This document shows, one piece after another, positions 33,481-44,804 of a stretch of 64,000 nt of DNA (positions are counted from its first letter, which is position 1; every line of letters begins with the position of its first letter). A model generated the notes under the pieces. The model was not told the origin of the DNA, searched no databases, and was given only the letters and a program-made list of their open reading frames with translations. The translations under genes and the position numbers were made by a program. Origin of the DNA: Multifurca ochricompacta (lineage: Eukaryota > Basidiomycota > Agaricomycetes > Russulales > Russulaceae). The stretch spans positions 1-64,000 of the forward strand of contig WTXG01000199.1 in assembly GCA_022496185.1 (NCBI GenBank). Reading direction: 5' to 3'.

Positions 33481-33647
33481 AGAAAAGTAGCGAAGGGGAA
33501 AAACTCACTAGGAGGAAAAGGTTTAACTAAGGAGTGGAGATAAAAGGATCGAATAATTGTTAGGAAGGAAATATGTAGCAATCAAAGAAGGTGTATATCA
33601 AAGAAGGCAGTGTGGAAGGGCAAAGACTGAAAGCGTATTTGCAAAGC

Positions 33648-36600
33648 TTATGGACCATGGACCTTGAACCCGTCTACAGGGACCGCGCTCGACCATTTGG
33701 CTGGGCCATGTTAACGGTGTCAAGATATCTCCGTTATTGCGGTTCCCTTCCTTACTTCGCCATCGATTCAGGCGAGCGTTTTACGGTGTTCTGCCACGCT
33801 TTCTCTTCAAGAGTCTACTTGGTTTTTTTTGAATCCGAGTCGGCCATTTCTAACTCTGGGTCTGGAAGTGTCCGTAGTAGCGCGGGATTCTTTTTTTTTT
33901 TTTTGTTTTGTTTTTGGATCTGCCGTTCCTATATCCTTACAATTGAATTCGACTCGGCCCAGTAGATCTAGCGGGCGTTGTTCGTTCCGTTGTCATGGTT
34001 TCGTCTTCGCAGTTCTTTTTACCTTTGCGGGCTGGCTTAGGATGGGCCTGCACAAACTCCAGATAATATCCTCCACTCTTCTTAGTAGGAATTATCGAAC
34101 CTGGCGCTGGTCAAATAAACTTGGAGATCACGCCCAAACGCTCAGGTCTCCTCCACTATCTCGTCTTCATGCTTATTTTCTGCCCTGCTCTCAACTGTAT
34201 TGATCGCTATCCCTCTCCCTCTCCCTCTCCCTCTTGTAGTGGCCAGTGTCCAATTTGTGTTCCTTCCACTAGAATACCAACGTTCTTATATCCCCTGGGG
34301 AGGTGCCAAAGATGATGGTGTGCTCTGCGGTCTTGATGGAGCTCACCGGGATCTGCCACCGGGGAGGGGCACAGAGGAGGGTGTCCCAAAGGACCCTGTT
34401 GCATTTTAGTTCATCCCAGAGGGATTCGCAGTTGAAGATGACACCTCGGAGCTGGAACCATGACCACCCATGGGTGGGCAATATGCATCCCCTTGACAAA
34501 TCTTGTAGCGTGCACATATGATGGGGCTTCGTTTTCTTGGTCGCCAAAGTTAAGGGGAGCAGATTAGCCAGAAGTTTTTCGGGCTTCGGTTGCTGCATGA
34601 GCATACGCACTGTGGCGAAATATTTCTTTCACATTATACTTCCGTGCTGAGGTGCTGAGCAGATTTGGTTCGGGGCCAAGTCTTATGACCCCTTTTTGGC
34701 GGCGCGGCAGTAGCAGCCTGATACCGTGACACAGTGACATTCATCGTGATCACTCATGGCCTCTCCTAAGCCCCTTTTATCCAAACTCCTTTCATGCATG
34801 TCGAAGTCGAAAGTCACCCCCGAGGTCGTATCTTTCGACTCAGAGAAATTACTCTTCGATTTCCCTGAAGCAGACACCATCCTGAGATCTTGCGATTTCT
34901 ATGAATTCTCTGTGCTAAACTTTTATATCTTTCATAGCTCTCCCATACTCGGCGAACACATTGTAGCCTCCCTCAACTCGGATGTTGCAACCTCATCACT
35001 TCCGATCGTTCAGCTCCCCGAAACTGGCAGCGTCCTTTTCAGCCTTCTCTCTTACATTTTTCCTGTACCACCCATTCTTCCTTCAACTCTTGAACAAACC
35101 ATGCAACTCTTGTCAGCTGCTCAAAAGTATAATATGGACGTGGCTCTCATACACATCCGGAACCACATCGCTCTCCAGGAACCACAATTCATTCGAGAAG
35201 AGACCGCATTCCTTATTTATTCTCTCGCCCAGAAATATGGGCTTCGTCAGGAGGCGCTTCAGGCAGCACGATCCACTCTGAACTTCTCACCTTTGATTAT
35301 TGAGGATTTTAGTGACAAGCACGATATGATGCCAGGTGCCTTTCTTCACGAACTCTGGAAATATCACGACAGGGTCCGGAGAAATCTTGCATCGGATCTT
35401 GAAGAGTTCAAGACGTCTCGCGCACCGTGTATTCTGAATGGCCTACAATGTACAGCTTCAGGTTCATCAGTGGATAACTATATTACATCATTAAAGAAAA
35501 CCCCCGCCCTCTTCGATCTCACTAAATTCCACATGTCCTTGGCAAACCCTGTCCAAGGGCAGAGCCACAAAGGACATAGTTGCACAGCCTGTGAAGATAT
35601 GTCTAGCAAGGAGATACGCGCGTTTTGGGTTGCTTTGACAGCTGTCGTCCATGACAGTATGACCAGGGTGAGAGTCATCATCGATGCAATCATCTCGGCT
35701 ACTAATCCGAACATTTTTTTAGGCTGAGTCAGATTTATTACTCCTGGGTGAAGGAACGAACTTTGAAGGCCCTGACAAGCCATCTTACCAAAGCTGGTCT
35801 CCAACAAAATACTCTGATATGCCTAATGCCGATATTATACTTCTTTCATCCGATCTTGCCAGATTCCGCGTCCACAGATCAGTTTTAGTTGCCTCATCAC
35901 CATTCTTTAGTGACATGTTCTCTCTCCCTCAACCCTCTGAAAATGAAGCCGTCAACGGGCTTCCCATAGTGCACCTGCCTGAGGATGCTGAAGTGCTGGA
36001 CAGTCTTATATCGGTGCTGTATCCCGTTGATCCGGTGATCCCTGACTCAGACGAGAAGATTTTGTGTCTGCTTTCTGCGTGTCAAAAATATGATATGGTC
36101 GCCATCCAATCCCGGATTCGAGCCGAGGTCAGCCGCAGAGGATTACTTTCCCCAACTGGCGCCAAGGCCTTCCGTCTATACGCCATCGCGTACAGAGAAA
36201 GGCTTGTTCCGGAAACGGAGGCCGCCGCCCGTCTTACTTTAGATTTCCCAATGATGTTCGAGTATCTCGGAGAGGCTTTACGATCGTTTGAAGGCTCGGC
36301 ACTCAGTGACCTGATCCACTTTCGCCAATGCTGCAAACTTAGTCTTATCTCGTGCTTCTCTTTGCTTTATGTCGCGCCATTTAATATCTGGGTTGACTGT
36401 CTCTTAATAAAAAAAGGTGCTCATCCTCTCTGGTCGAAAGGTGTTATTCGGAACGGACTCATGGGATCTAATGGATTTGTTTGCCCACTCTTCAAACCTT
36501 CAAGCTTCCGCGGGAGATACTTGGAGGCTCTTCGGGCCCACGTCAGGACAGAAGACTGCTCCTGCATGAAGACGCACACCCTGAAAGGAGAAGAATTCTG

Positions 36601-37318
36601 TGTGGAGTTTGAGAAAAAACTGGAGCAGGCGCGGAACAATATTGTTTTGATGAGTCATACTTTAAAGACTGGGCGTAGGTATCCTTTAGTCTTTAGTTTT
36701 CACTCACTTAAAGGAGCAGATCAGCAGCTTCCAGTGATTCCAGCCACGGGCTACTAGTATGATGACAGAGATGCAGGGGATATGGTTGTAAACCCATGAC
36801 AGAGGCTAGCTAAAAAGTTACTGAACGGATCCAATCCAAAGCATGTTCCCAAGCAAAGAGAGAGGCAGAGGTGATGTGAGAGAGAAGGAGGAGCCCCGGT
36901 CCTATTACAAGCATGTACCTGTACCATTAAATACTTGTAGAGAGTCCTAGTTGAAGGAGCGTTATGAAGCAGCATAGGATGAATCTCGAAGAAAGAGGGC
37001 AGAGCCGAGCAGGACAAGACGAAAGAGGACGAAACCGAGCAATAAGGACGAAAAGGAGATGAATCCGAAAACTGAGTGTAAAATGCTAATTAAATTGCTC
37101 GTGCCATGAATCAATCTCATTTGTACCGTATCAGAGTCTGTCCGAAACTAAAAGTCATGAATTAATGTCAGAAAATTTATAGTCAAGAGTTGTAATGAAA
37201 GAGGGAGCAAATGGTCCAGCCAGAAATGGTGACGGCCAGAGGTTTTGCGTCCAACGCCCGAGCTAACCTTACACTACCTTGTAGAAATGCGAGTGTATGG
37301 TGTCTGGTTAGCTTCATA
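33648..37318 (+). repeat. Segmental duplication 2, copy B
   Basis: Direct copy of 26150-29625, here with the intact tandem-BTB gene and an additional ~140-bp segment near 34310-34470. Confidence 0.88.
34756..36757 (+). CDS. Tandem-BTB domain protein (copy B, intact)
   Basis: Two exons, join(34756..35667, 35723..36757), give 648 residues. The intron GTGAGA...TTTTTTTAG (55 nt) joins two frames that look like separate genes if it is ignored. BTB 1 covers about residues 25-130 (EADTILRSCDFYEFSVLN, LPIVQLPETGSVLFSLLSYI). BTB 2 covers about 337-440 (MPNADIILLSSDLARFRVH, ASSPFFSDMFSLPQP). Each is followed by a similar helical tail ending in a cysteine-bearing stretch (HSCTAC and EDCSCMKTH), so the whole protein is an internal duplication. 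Fungal BTB proteins of this kind are often Cullin-3 adaptors or scaffold factors; no partner is visible. A 4-bp deletion near the end gives a different C-terminus from copy A. Confidence 0.8.
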
Positions 37319-40300
37319 TCTTGTTGCGCGCGGTGCAGGTACGCGAAGAGGGAGCTGGAATTACGCATCACTTGTGGAATAGGAGGGAAGGAATTACAAT
37401 ATTTATTTTGCGCGACAGCGTTGAGCATTGAACGATTACGTGTAAGGATGGCTCGGGCGGCTCGCATGAAACGTCCAGCTATCGCCATTCCTGATCAAAC
37501 TCACTATTCCTCTCTTTCGTTACAAGTCCTGTATTAGAGCACTTATGATTTAGTTTCAAACATTCGACTCATATCATATCATATTAGTACATGCACATCT
37601 CGGGCCGCTTGCCCGTCCATTCCTTAAAAACCAGTTTCACCACCTCTCTGTTACCTCTCCGTCTTTATTGCCTGGCTTCATTTCACTCGTCTTGTCTCCT
37701 TTCATCCAAATTCACCCACTTCTGCTTCATAACTTGGTCTCTCTGCAAGTATATAAGGGTACATACAATGCTTGTAGTAGACCAGCCAGTGAGCTAGCAG
37801 AAGCAGAAATCAAACAATATTTCTCTCCCTTTCTCTCTTTTCTCTGTGTGCTAAAGAACTTCTTGACAACGTCAAAGCGCAAGGTCAAATGAAACCAGCA
37901 AGCAGCGTATTCGCAAGTTCAAGTACGATACACCCTCCTTCGAAGTCTTAGTTATCTCAGGGGCTCCCCCTCTCTACCTCTCACCATTCGGGAACACTTT
38001 GCCTCGCACTCACTGAGGATTGGATGTGTACAATGGCTTGAAAATTAATAGCCAGAGCGTGTTTCTTCCGGTGCCACCCGCCGAGGGCGGAGCTGTTTGA
38101 TTCGGGAGAGAGGCCTGCGTTCAGGATTGTTCGCTACCGCGGCACAAGAGGCACAGGAGGGAGGAATGGTACCTCCCAAAACCAATTTATTTTTTCGGCT
38201 GTCGCGGGAGCTTTTCTTCCCTATATTGGTTGATAGCCAAATACCAGTTCAAAGTCACACCAGACAATCTTCAGAACATGCCGTCCTTTGCGCGCGGATC
38301 GTTGATATTTGAATAAACGGAGATACATCGCTCGCCTTCTTGGGTTTTTTTATGAATCCTCAGATGAGGGTATATTTCTCCTTCCCACTTTTCCAATGCG
38401 CGAAGCCGCGGAATCGGGATAGTGGGCCTTGCGGTGAGGATGATGCGTTTGGAGCTGCGTGGCGATGTTTGGCACGGGGACGCTTGCATGCGCGCCGCGG
38501 GGCGGAAGTTGTGAAATGAACCCGCACATCGCACTGCTGATTGTTGCTTAATGTGCGCGGACCCTAGACTTGCGAAGTGCCTCCTGAGCGCCGTTCATCT
38601 TTCGGATAGGTGTTGACGATCCCATCCCCAACGGACGAGTGAACCTGCCCAAGCCGTGACACCTCCAGAGAGTTTTCATAAAGGAAGGCCAGCTTCAGGC
38701 GTATTACAGAGTAATGAGTGGGCTCTTTACTTTTAGCTAGCATACACTGAGTTTGAGTTGGACGTGCAGCGAACTTGCTCATATTACAGCGAGCGAAATA
38801 TTGAAGGTGTCAATTACCAGCAAGGCACCAAGCGGACTTTGGCGGCCGTGGGGCAAACGGGAGTCTTGGAAGGTCGCCATTCGCTAGTCAACTATCAGTG
38901 TACTGTGTACTGAGATTATCCAATCATATAACTCTATATTCTATATTCAAGAGCGAGGTTTTCTTGTCTGTCTTCCCACGGGACAACCTCTCTCCGAGGA
39001 TCAGCGCCGGCTCACATCACGGCTTTGAGAACCTGGAGGCGGTTCCCAGGAGAGAAGAGTGCCGGCCCAGTAAAGAAGGAAGATGTGTCGGATCATCTCA
39101 TCATGCAAGACGTCACCCATGAGCGCGCGGCGGCAAGAGCGGCATTAGGGTCTTGTAACTTCTCAACTTGCTGTATTTCATTTCTTCGTTGCAGAAATAT
39201 AGCGCCGACAGTATGATCGGAGGGTTTCTAAAGATGCTCGAAGACGGAGCCACAGCATGCACAGAAACCTTGAAGATTTCACACACCCGCGGTCCTCCCA
39301 GTCCGGCATGTATCCCTTGATTCAGCAACGCCATGAATTTGTACGTGAAACGTCAAGAGAGCCAGATAGAACTAGGGCACAGCACCCTCTAATTCCTGGA
39401 TCCCAGTGGGTTTCCATTAGGGCTGGAAGAAGAGTTACTATTCTCCCCAAGCTCTGAGTCATGGGTGTCCTCCGAGCATTGAATATCTGAGCCAAAAGCC
39501 ACTTTACAAAGCTGGTTTAGAGCATTCTTGGAGCTTGGGCCGCCTGCGAGTCGCTCCGTTGTGGTCTCCAAGTCAGGCTATGGTTAGGGTGGGTGGGGGC
39601 ACAGACAACCGGCAAGCTTAAGCTCGCATAACGGAGTTGCACTTACCGGGCCGGGCCGAGGGTTTGTGGTCGGCACGGCACGGTCGAGTTCGAGTTGAGC
39701 GGCTTCTCAAACTACCGCGGCGACACATGGAATGGATGATGATGTTTGTGAGTTTCGTGTGACAATGCAAATGGATCACTCGGTCTGATGGGCACTTCTC
39801 CGGACATGACGGGGACCAATCCCGTTACGCCTCGTCTCTTCTTACTGGATGGTGCTTTCTTTCTGGATTGGGTGGCCCCTTGTGCGTATCCGCTCGTTTC
39901 AGATGATGTTGGACGCGGTATTTACATTTAATGACACGGCCTTGAGTTAATTGATTGCTCTGTTTGGGTGTTACTTGCCATTATCTGCGTTTTTCTCCCC
40001 TTACAGAAGGAACGTTAATTTCGGTCCTCAACGGTTGGCAGTCTACCCGGAGGACGAGATTTGTCAAGAAAATGAATTGCTATAATTACCTTTCAGATCT
40101 CTGACATACTCTCGGACCTTTTGTTCACGTTCTTCTCATGGGTCCAGCCTGTTAAGGCCGCTGCCCGGTGTTGTTACCTTTTTGGGTCGAGTCCTTCCAT
40201 TCCTGATGGAGTTTCTTAAGGGTGGGCCGCACAATTAGCTTCAGTCTCGAACGATTTCCCGAAATGTTGGGCCTCACATAGATTTATTGACTTCACGGCA

Positions 40301-40442
40301 TGACTTCTTTTCCCGCATCTTTAAAGCTCAGTTGTGTGGGTTGCGGACATAACATAGGATTCCCTTCCCTCCCCTACCCCAGCGAGCCCTTTCTCTGCTC
40401 TTGGCCTCTACAACCAGCTGAACAGCACAGTCATTCATTATC
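36758..40442. other. Intergenic, repeats, no gene recognised
   Basis: 36758-37318 is the right flank of duplication copy B, including a diverged family-T piece near 36840-37080. Family T (plus orientation) occupies about 37640-38020. From 38030 to 40400 I found no supported gene, RNA gene or repeat; short open frames lack codon-level support. The last ~100 bp before 40443 contain pyrimidine tracts typical of a promoter. Confidence 0.45.
37640..38020 (+). repeat. Dispersed repeat family T, copy 3
   Basis: Carries GTCTCTCTGCAAGTATATAAG with GGTACATACAATGCTTGTAG, then TGAGCTAGCAGAAGCAGAAA and, at the end, ACACTTTGCCTCGCACTCAC. It has the opposite orientation to copies 1 and 2. The embedded TATATAAG makes it promoter-like, as in an LTR. 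Confidence 0.7.
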
Positions 40443-41508
40443 ATGAAGCTTTCGCGTCGTCTTCTTTCGTCTTTCTTCGCTGTCTCAGCAATTTCCCTTC
40501 CCGTAGTCGCCATTCCCGGTCGCACCCTTCACCAGCATGTCGAGCCTCGTGCAATCCTCGACCTTTGTGTGAATATCGATGCATTTGCTCTTGCTTCCGT
40601 CAACCTCATCCTACCTGCCTCCGTCTTTGAGGCCTGTCTCGACATCTGCTTGTGTCTTTCAGCACTGCCTGTTGTCCTCAAGACCAATGTCGATCTTCAA
40701 CTACTTGTCGAGACTTACGGAGAAGATCTAGTTAGCGGTGATCTTATCTCGTTGGTGAGCCTGTCCCTTCCACGAACTTGACAGGTTAAACGACTCACTT
40801 TTCCAATATCAGATCAATTCCGCCCCTGGCGGACAGCATTGCCGCTACCCCGATCATTCGAAACCCGTTTGCAGTCCGGACAATCCTTGTGATTTCGACT
40901 GTGAGCCCCCATATGTCAAGAAGGGCAATCATTGTGTTTGTGCCCCCCCTTACACACTCTGTAATGGCGTTTGTGGCACCTTTAGCTACGTGAGACTATC
41001 CCAGGTGTCCATAGCTTGATACTTACAGCTAACGCCATGTCCTAGGGTTGCGGCTCATCTGCGGCTCAGCCCTACTATAAGAGGAACCTAAGCCCGGATG
41101 TAAAAGCGCGAGCCCATGGAATTTTCACCCACGACGACGCGTTAGCTACCTGTGACAAGGGTGAGGAAGTTTGTGGAGTGTACCAGGGCTCGGCTGCCTT
41201 TGAGTGCCTCAACACGGACACCACATTGGAGAGCTGTAAGTTGTGTCCTTGCCTTGTGCAAATTTTTATTTCCCGCCGCTTATCTGCTTTCCCCTTCAGG
41301 CGGCGGATGCATGTCCCCTAATCCTTTCCTTTTCATGTCAGAGCAAGGCCCTGAGGGTGTCGACTGCACGACCCTCCCTTATGCCCGAAATGTCCGATGC
41401 TCGAGGGGTCGCTGTGTTATCGATCGTTGCGATAAGGGCTTTGTCCCTTCCTCCAAACGTGACTCCTGTATCCGCGACGGATTCTACATCCAACCCTTCC
41501 AGCTTTAG
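40443..41508 (+). CDS. Secreted Cys-rich protein, PriA/Cpl1-like
   Basis: Four exons, join(40443..40754, 40813..40989, 41046..41235, 41300..41508), give 295 residues. Residues 1-23 form a signal peptide (KLSRRLLSSFFAVSAISLPVV). A leucine-rich segment follows, then a CxPDNPCDFDCEPPYVK / CVCAPPYTLCNGVCG cysteine cluster. The C-terminal half reads TCDKGEEVCGVYQGSAAFEC, CGGCM, GVDCTTLPYARNVRCSRGRC. That order matches the Lentinula PriA and Cryptococcus Cpl1 family, secreted or wall-associated proteins linked to fruiting and capsule biology. About 20 cysteines suggest disulphide folding. No defect is seen. Confidence 0.82.
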
Positions 41509-41764
41509 GCGATGTCGCGTTGTTAAAGGCCATAAATATAATCCGTTGATACCCATGATACGAATTAGGTTTTAGAGATGGACTAAATATTATCTAATCT
41601 AGCTAGTTAGTCTTTTCGTACGGCAGGGATGCACAGTCTTTACAATCAATCTCCTGGACAATTTTGTTGACAAAAAAAGTATCCATTTACTTGCTTCAAG
41701 ACCGAGAGGGGAATTTCCAAAACAGGAAGGACATCCGACTCCCGCGGGCCGCACCACTACAAAC

Positions 41765-41880
41765 GGGGACTTGCACCTTTTTTTAAAAAAAGAAATTCGA
41801 GTTGATCACGCGCTTCAAGGGACGATGCCTAACTCGCGCGGCTACTACCAGTATATAGTAACTATTGAAAGGAACGCAGT
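41765..41880 (+). repeat. Short interspersed repeat family S, copy
   Basis: T7/A7 tract, then AAATTCGAGTTGATCACGCG, CTCGCGCGGCTACTACCAG and ATATAGTAACTATTGAAAG, aligned with 33365-33480 and 52485-52580. Confidence 0.6.
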
Positions 41881-42159
41881 GGTGGGTGGTCAGTCCATAT
41901 GAAAACATACGCGGGGAAAAGTAGAAAGGGAGTGGATGTGGTGTGCCGGGAGAAGGGTGAAAGACCCTCGCCCCGGGGTTCAGTCGCGGCGGACCAGAGT
42001 GAGTGATTGGAACTATCAGGAGGGCGACTGATGGAGAGAGAGTAGGCCTGGGGGGGACTTGCACTTGCATTCCACCATGGAATGGAAACAACTTCACAAG
42101 GTTCTCAGGACGCTCAAGTCGTCAGACTGATCCTAGCTCACCAGCTCACCCACCTCTCC

Positions 42160-42262
42160 CCCCACCGCTGACATCCCTAAAGTGGTAATATTGTCATACG
42201 AGTGTGATTTGTAATTATATTTTAAAAAGGAAAGTTATCGTTGATCAACAAAGTACCATTAC
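42160..42262 (+). repeat. Dispersed repeat family P, copy 3
   Basis: CCGCTGACATCCCTAAAGTGG, then ATTGTCATACGAGTGTGATT and GTTATCGTTGATCAACAAAG, matching 29644-29745. Confidence 0.75.
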
Positions 42263-42799
42263 AAATAAAAGTCATGTGACATGTAGATAACGTTTTTTTT
42301 TTTTAAGCACTGTAACTGTGTAACCTAATAGTGAAAATGCTTAACATCCTCCCCCCTCCTGTCCATGCAATGGATGATATCACTCCTGCTACAAAAAAAT
42401 GAGTGCACAAGTACGTGAAATAGCCAAGAGGGTGGATGAAGACACATCAGGAGATGAAGGAATCTCAAGCAGACCTCAGGCCGCGCGCAATCTCATAAAG
42501 AGCGAGGACGAAATTGATTATGTGGTTATCAGTAACTTACTATTGTAGGAATAGCGTGAGCTCTGAGCCCGAAACCATCCACTCCGGCCCGCATTACCTC
42601 CTCACGCCTTCAATCCACTCTCTCTCGAATGTCACCACTTCTGGCTGGACCAGTTCGCTTTCTTCATTATAATTTCTGCTAATAAAACATTCTGACGTTA
42701 ATTCGACCTTAGTTTCTGACTGTCTCTGATACGATATAAATGCGATCGATACATAGCACGAAACATTATCTTTAGACTGCTTGCGTTCCGGGCCGCCTT

Positions 42800-43270
42800 C
42801 CCGTTCATTCCTTTTCATCCTAATTGCCTTCTTCATCTCGCCTCTCAGGCTTTAACCTCTTTCTTCACAAACTCTACTTCATCACCGCCCTTCTCTTAGG
42901 TCTCTCTACAGGTATTTAAAGGTACATACTTGCTTGTAGTAGGATCACCGAGCAGAAGCGCAATCTACGGTCATTCTCTCTCTCTCTTTCTCCTTTTGAG
43001 TGCTAAAGCAACCATCACGACGACGACAAGCCCAAGGTCAGCGGACCCAGCAGCAGCAAAGCCAGCAAGCCAGAAAAAGCCAGCAAACAGCCAAAGCCAG
43101 CAAGCCTTCGACGTATTCGACATATCGACGCATTTCGGCATATCAAGCATTTCGGCGCATCAGCACTTTCGACGACTTCAGCATCTTCTTCTCTTTCCCT
43201 CTTCTCGCGGAACCTTTCTCCGCAACGAACTCATACGGTCTCGCGATCGTACACTATGGATATAGATAAG
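42800..43270 (+). repeat. Dispersed repeat family T, diverged copy
   Basis: GGTCTCTCTACAGGTATTTAAAGG-type core with CATACTTGCTTGTAGTAGGA matches the TATA region of the other family-T copies. The following AGC-rich stretch (about 43015-43110) is extended and low in complexity. Confidence 0.5.
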
Positions 43271-43604
43271 GACTAACAGTATAATCTACAGATATTCGAT
43301 ACTTGAGGGGGAAATGTTTGGCTCCCTTCGAACGCAATTTAGAACATACCACAATCTAGAGTTTACAGGAATTTTCACTGTTCCAAATGACCCACTGGTT
43401 TCTGAGAGAGAGCACATTGACACGATTGCTAAGGAAATATGGAAGGTGACAGGGTATAGATTTACATGAGTAGTATGCCCAATGCTATTATTATATGACA
43501 TTTAAAGTCATAAAATAGCTAGACATAGAGTAGCGAGAACGCCGCGAGAATGCTAAAGTTCTTATCTAATCCTTATCTGATCTTATTCCAATTGGTTTGT
43601 AATG

Positions 43605-43765
43605 ATATTTCGTTGATTACTTTCCCTTTTAAAATAAATATTCAACGATAACTTCCTTTTTAAAATAAATATTATTACAAATCACAATCGTGTGACAAGA
43701 TTACCACTTTAGAGATGTCGTGTGACAATATTACCACTTTAAGGATGTCAGCGGCGGGGGAGAGT
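43605..43765 (-). repeat. Dispersed repeat family P, inverted and doubled
   Basis: Reverse copy in which the TTTTAAAATAAATATT box and the TTACCACTTTA box each occur twice, so the unit has undergone a local duplication. Confidence 0.7.
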
Positions 43766-44202
43766 AAGGTGATTTTTATTACCACCTTCCCATTCCCCAT
43801 CAGACACTCCAGTAAATTACTGGCCTCGAATATTTTCCGAGGCAAACCGAGCACCCGCCGTGTCTCATCGCTTCGCAACGTTTCATTTTCGTTCCACAAT
43901 ACCACAGTAGGAAGGCTGTAGTTTTGCCTTCAGCCCTGAAACATAAGCTATTTTGGCGGGTGTAGTGGCCTCTCTGAAGAGAGCAAACGCCCCAAACGTT
44001 TGACGCGAGTCAAGTAATTCGCGCGTGATGTGATTCGCGTAGTCCAAAGTATCGCTCATATGGGCGGTGATCATACGTAGTAGGAGATGAAGCTTGTACA
44101 CGTAGGTGCGCCGCGCGATGCTTAATTTATCCTGAATGGTCGTCTCTTCTATACCACCTCCCATCACTTCCATGTCATATCTCCTCGTGCTCAGTTTTTA
44201 TT

Positions 44203-44581
44203 TCACTCTCCGCGGGTTCTCTGAAACATACGCCTCGTGCATGCGAAGGGTGCCCATAATTTTCTTTTTATAGGTGATTCGTGTATAAGCAGACCAACTG
44301 CAACGAGGTTATTGCATCGCTCGCTGACAAGTATAAGAGCGCCATGAGCCAAGTCTAACTACCGGCAGAGACCACAACTCCCGGTCCCAAATATTCGCGC
44401 TCGTTACTTGGAGTAAGGTTATCGCGCGTTTGAGAGTCCTCAAAAGCATCAAGAAAGGCCGAGGATCAATGAGAGGTGATCCGCAGTCTGGACAGGTTGG
44501 CAATTTGTTCTCGCCTTGACCAATTGGCTGGACTGGGTCCACGCTCCCGTTCCATAGTTCGCGCTCAACGGCCGACGTCAT
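44203..44581 (-). CDS. Small conserved-looking protein with a CxxC motif
   Basis: Two exons, complement(join(44203..44358, 44408..44581)), give 109 residues through a 49-nt GT-AG intron. Near residues 30-36 it has CPDCGSPL, half of a zinc-ribbon-like motif, then two predicted helices (LLRTLKRAITLLQ and LDLAHGALILVSERCNNL). I do not recognise the family. It lies between a repeat cluster and the 3' end of NLR gene 2, on the same strand. The clean splice phase supports it, but it could be a chance frame. Confidence 0.4.
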
Positions 44582-44804
44582 CTCGTTTCAGAGCCGAAGA
44601 AAAGGAGATATGATCCTTTTGGGGCTTCAGGATATTCTGACGTTTCATCTGACTCTGGGCCGTATCTCTGGCTTTACACTGGTATGATGTTCTATTATCA
44701 AGACTCTAAATGGTCACGGTAAGTAATTCCGGTTTTACATGATTCTATATCCATGTAGAGTATATCCGTAGAGTAGGCTTGTAAATGCTGTGTTATCTTC
44801 TCAT

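Larger units (their letters stand above)
32485..34755. other. Intergenic, repeats and left part of duplication 2 copy B
   Basis: Contains family-T copy 2 (32810-33110), family P (33143-33255) and family S (33365-33480). From 33648 it is the left flank of duplication copy B. No gene is supported. Confidence 0.5.
41509..44202. other. Intergenic, repeat-dense, no gene recognised
   Basis: Holds family S (41765-41880), family P (42160-42262 and inverted 43605-43765) and a diverged family-T copy (42800-43270) with AGGTATTTAAAGGTACATAC. A 96-codon minus-strand open frame at 43883-44173 has no recognisable motif; I leave it uncalled. Confidence 0.5.

Noticed and set aside
43883..44173. 96-codon minus-strand open frame
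   Set aside because: No motif, no splice link to the neighbouring small gene in a consistent phase and no second copy; left uncalled.
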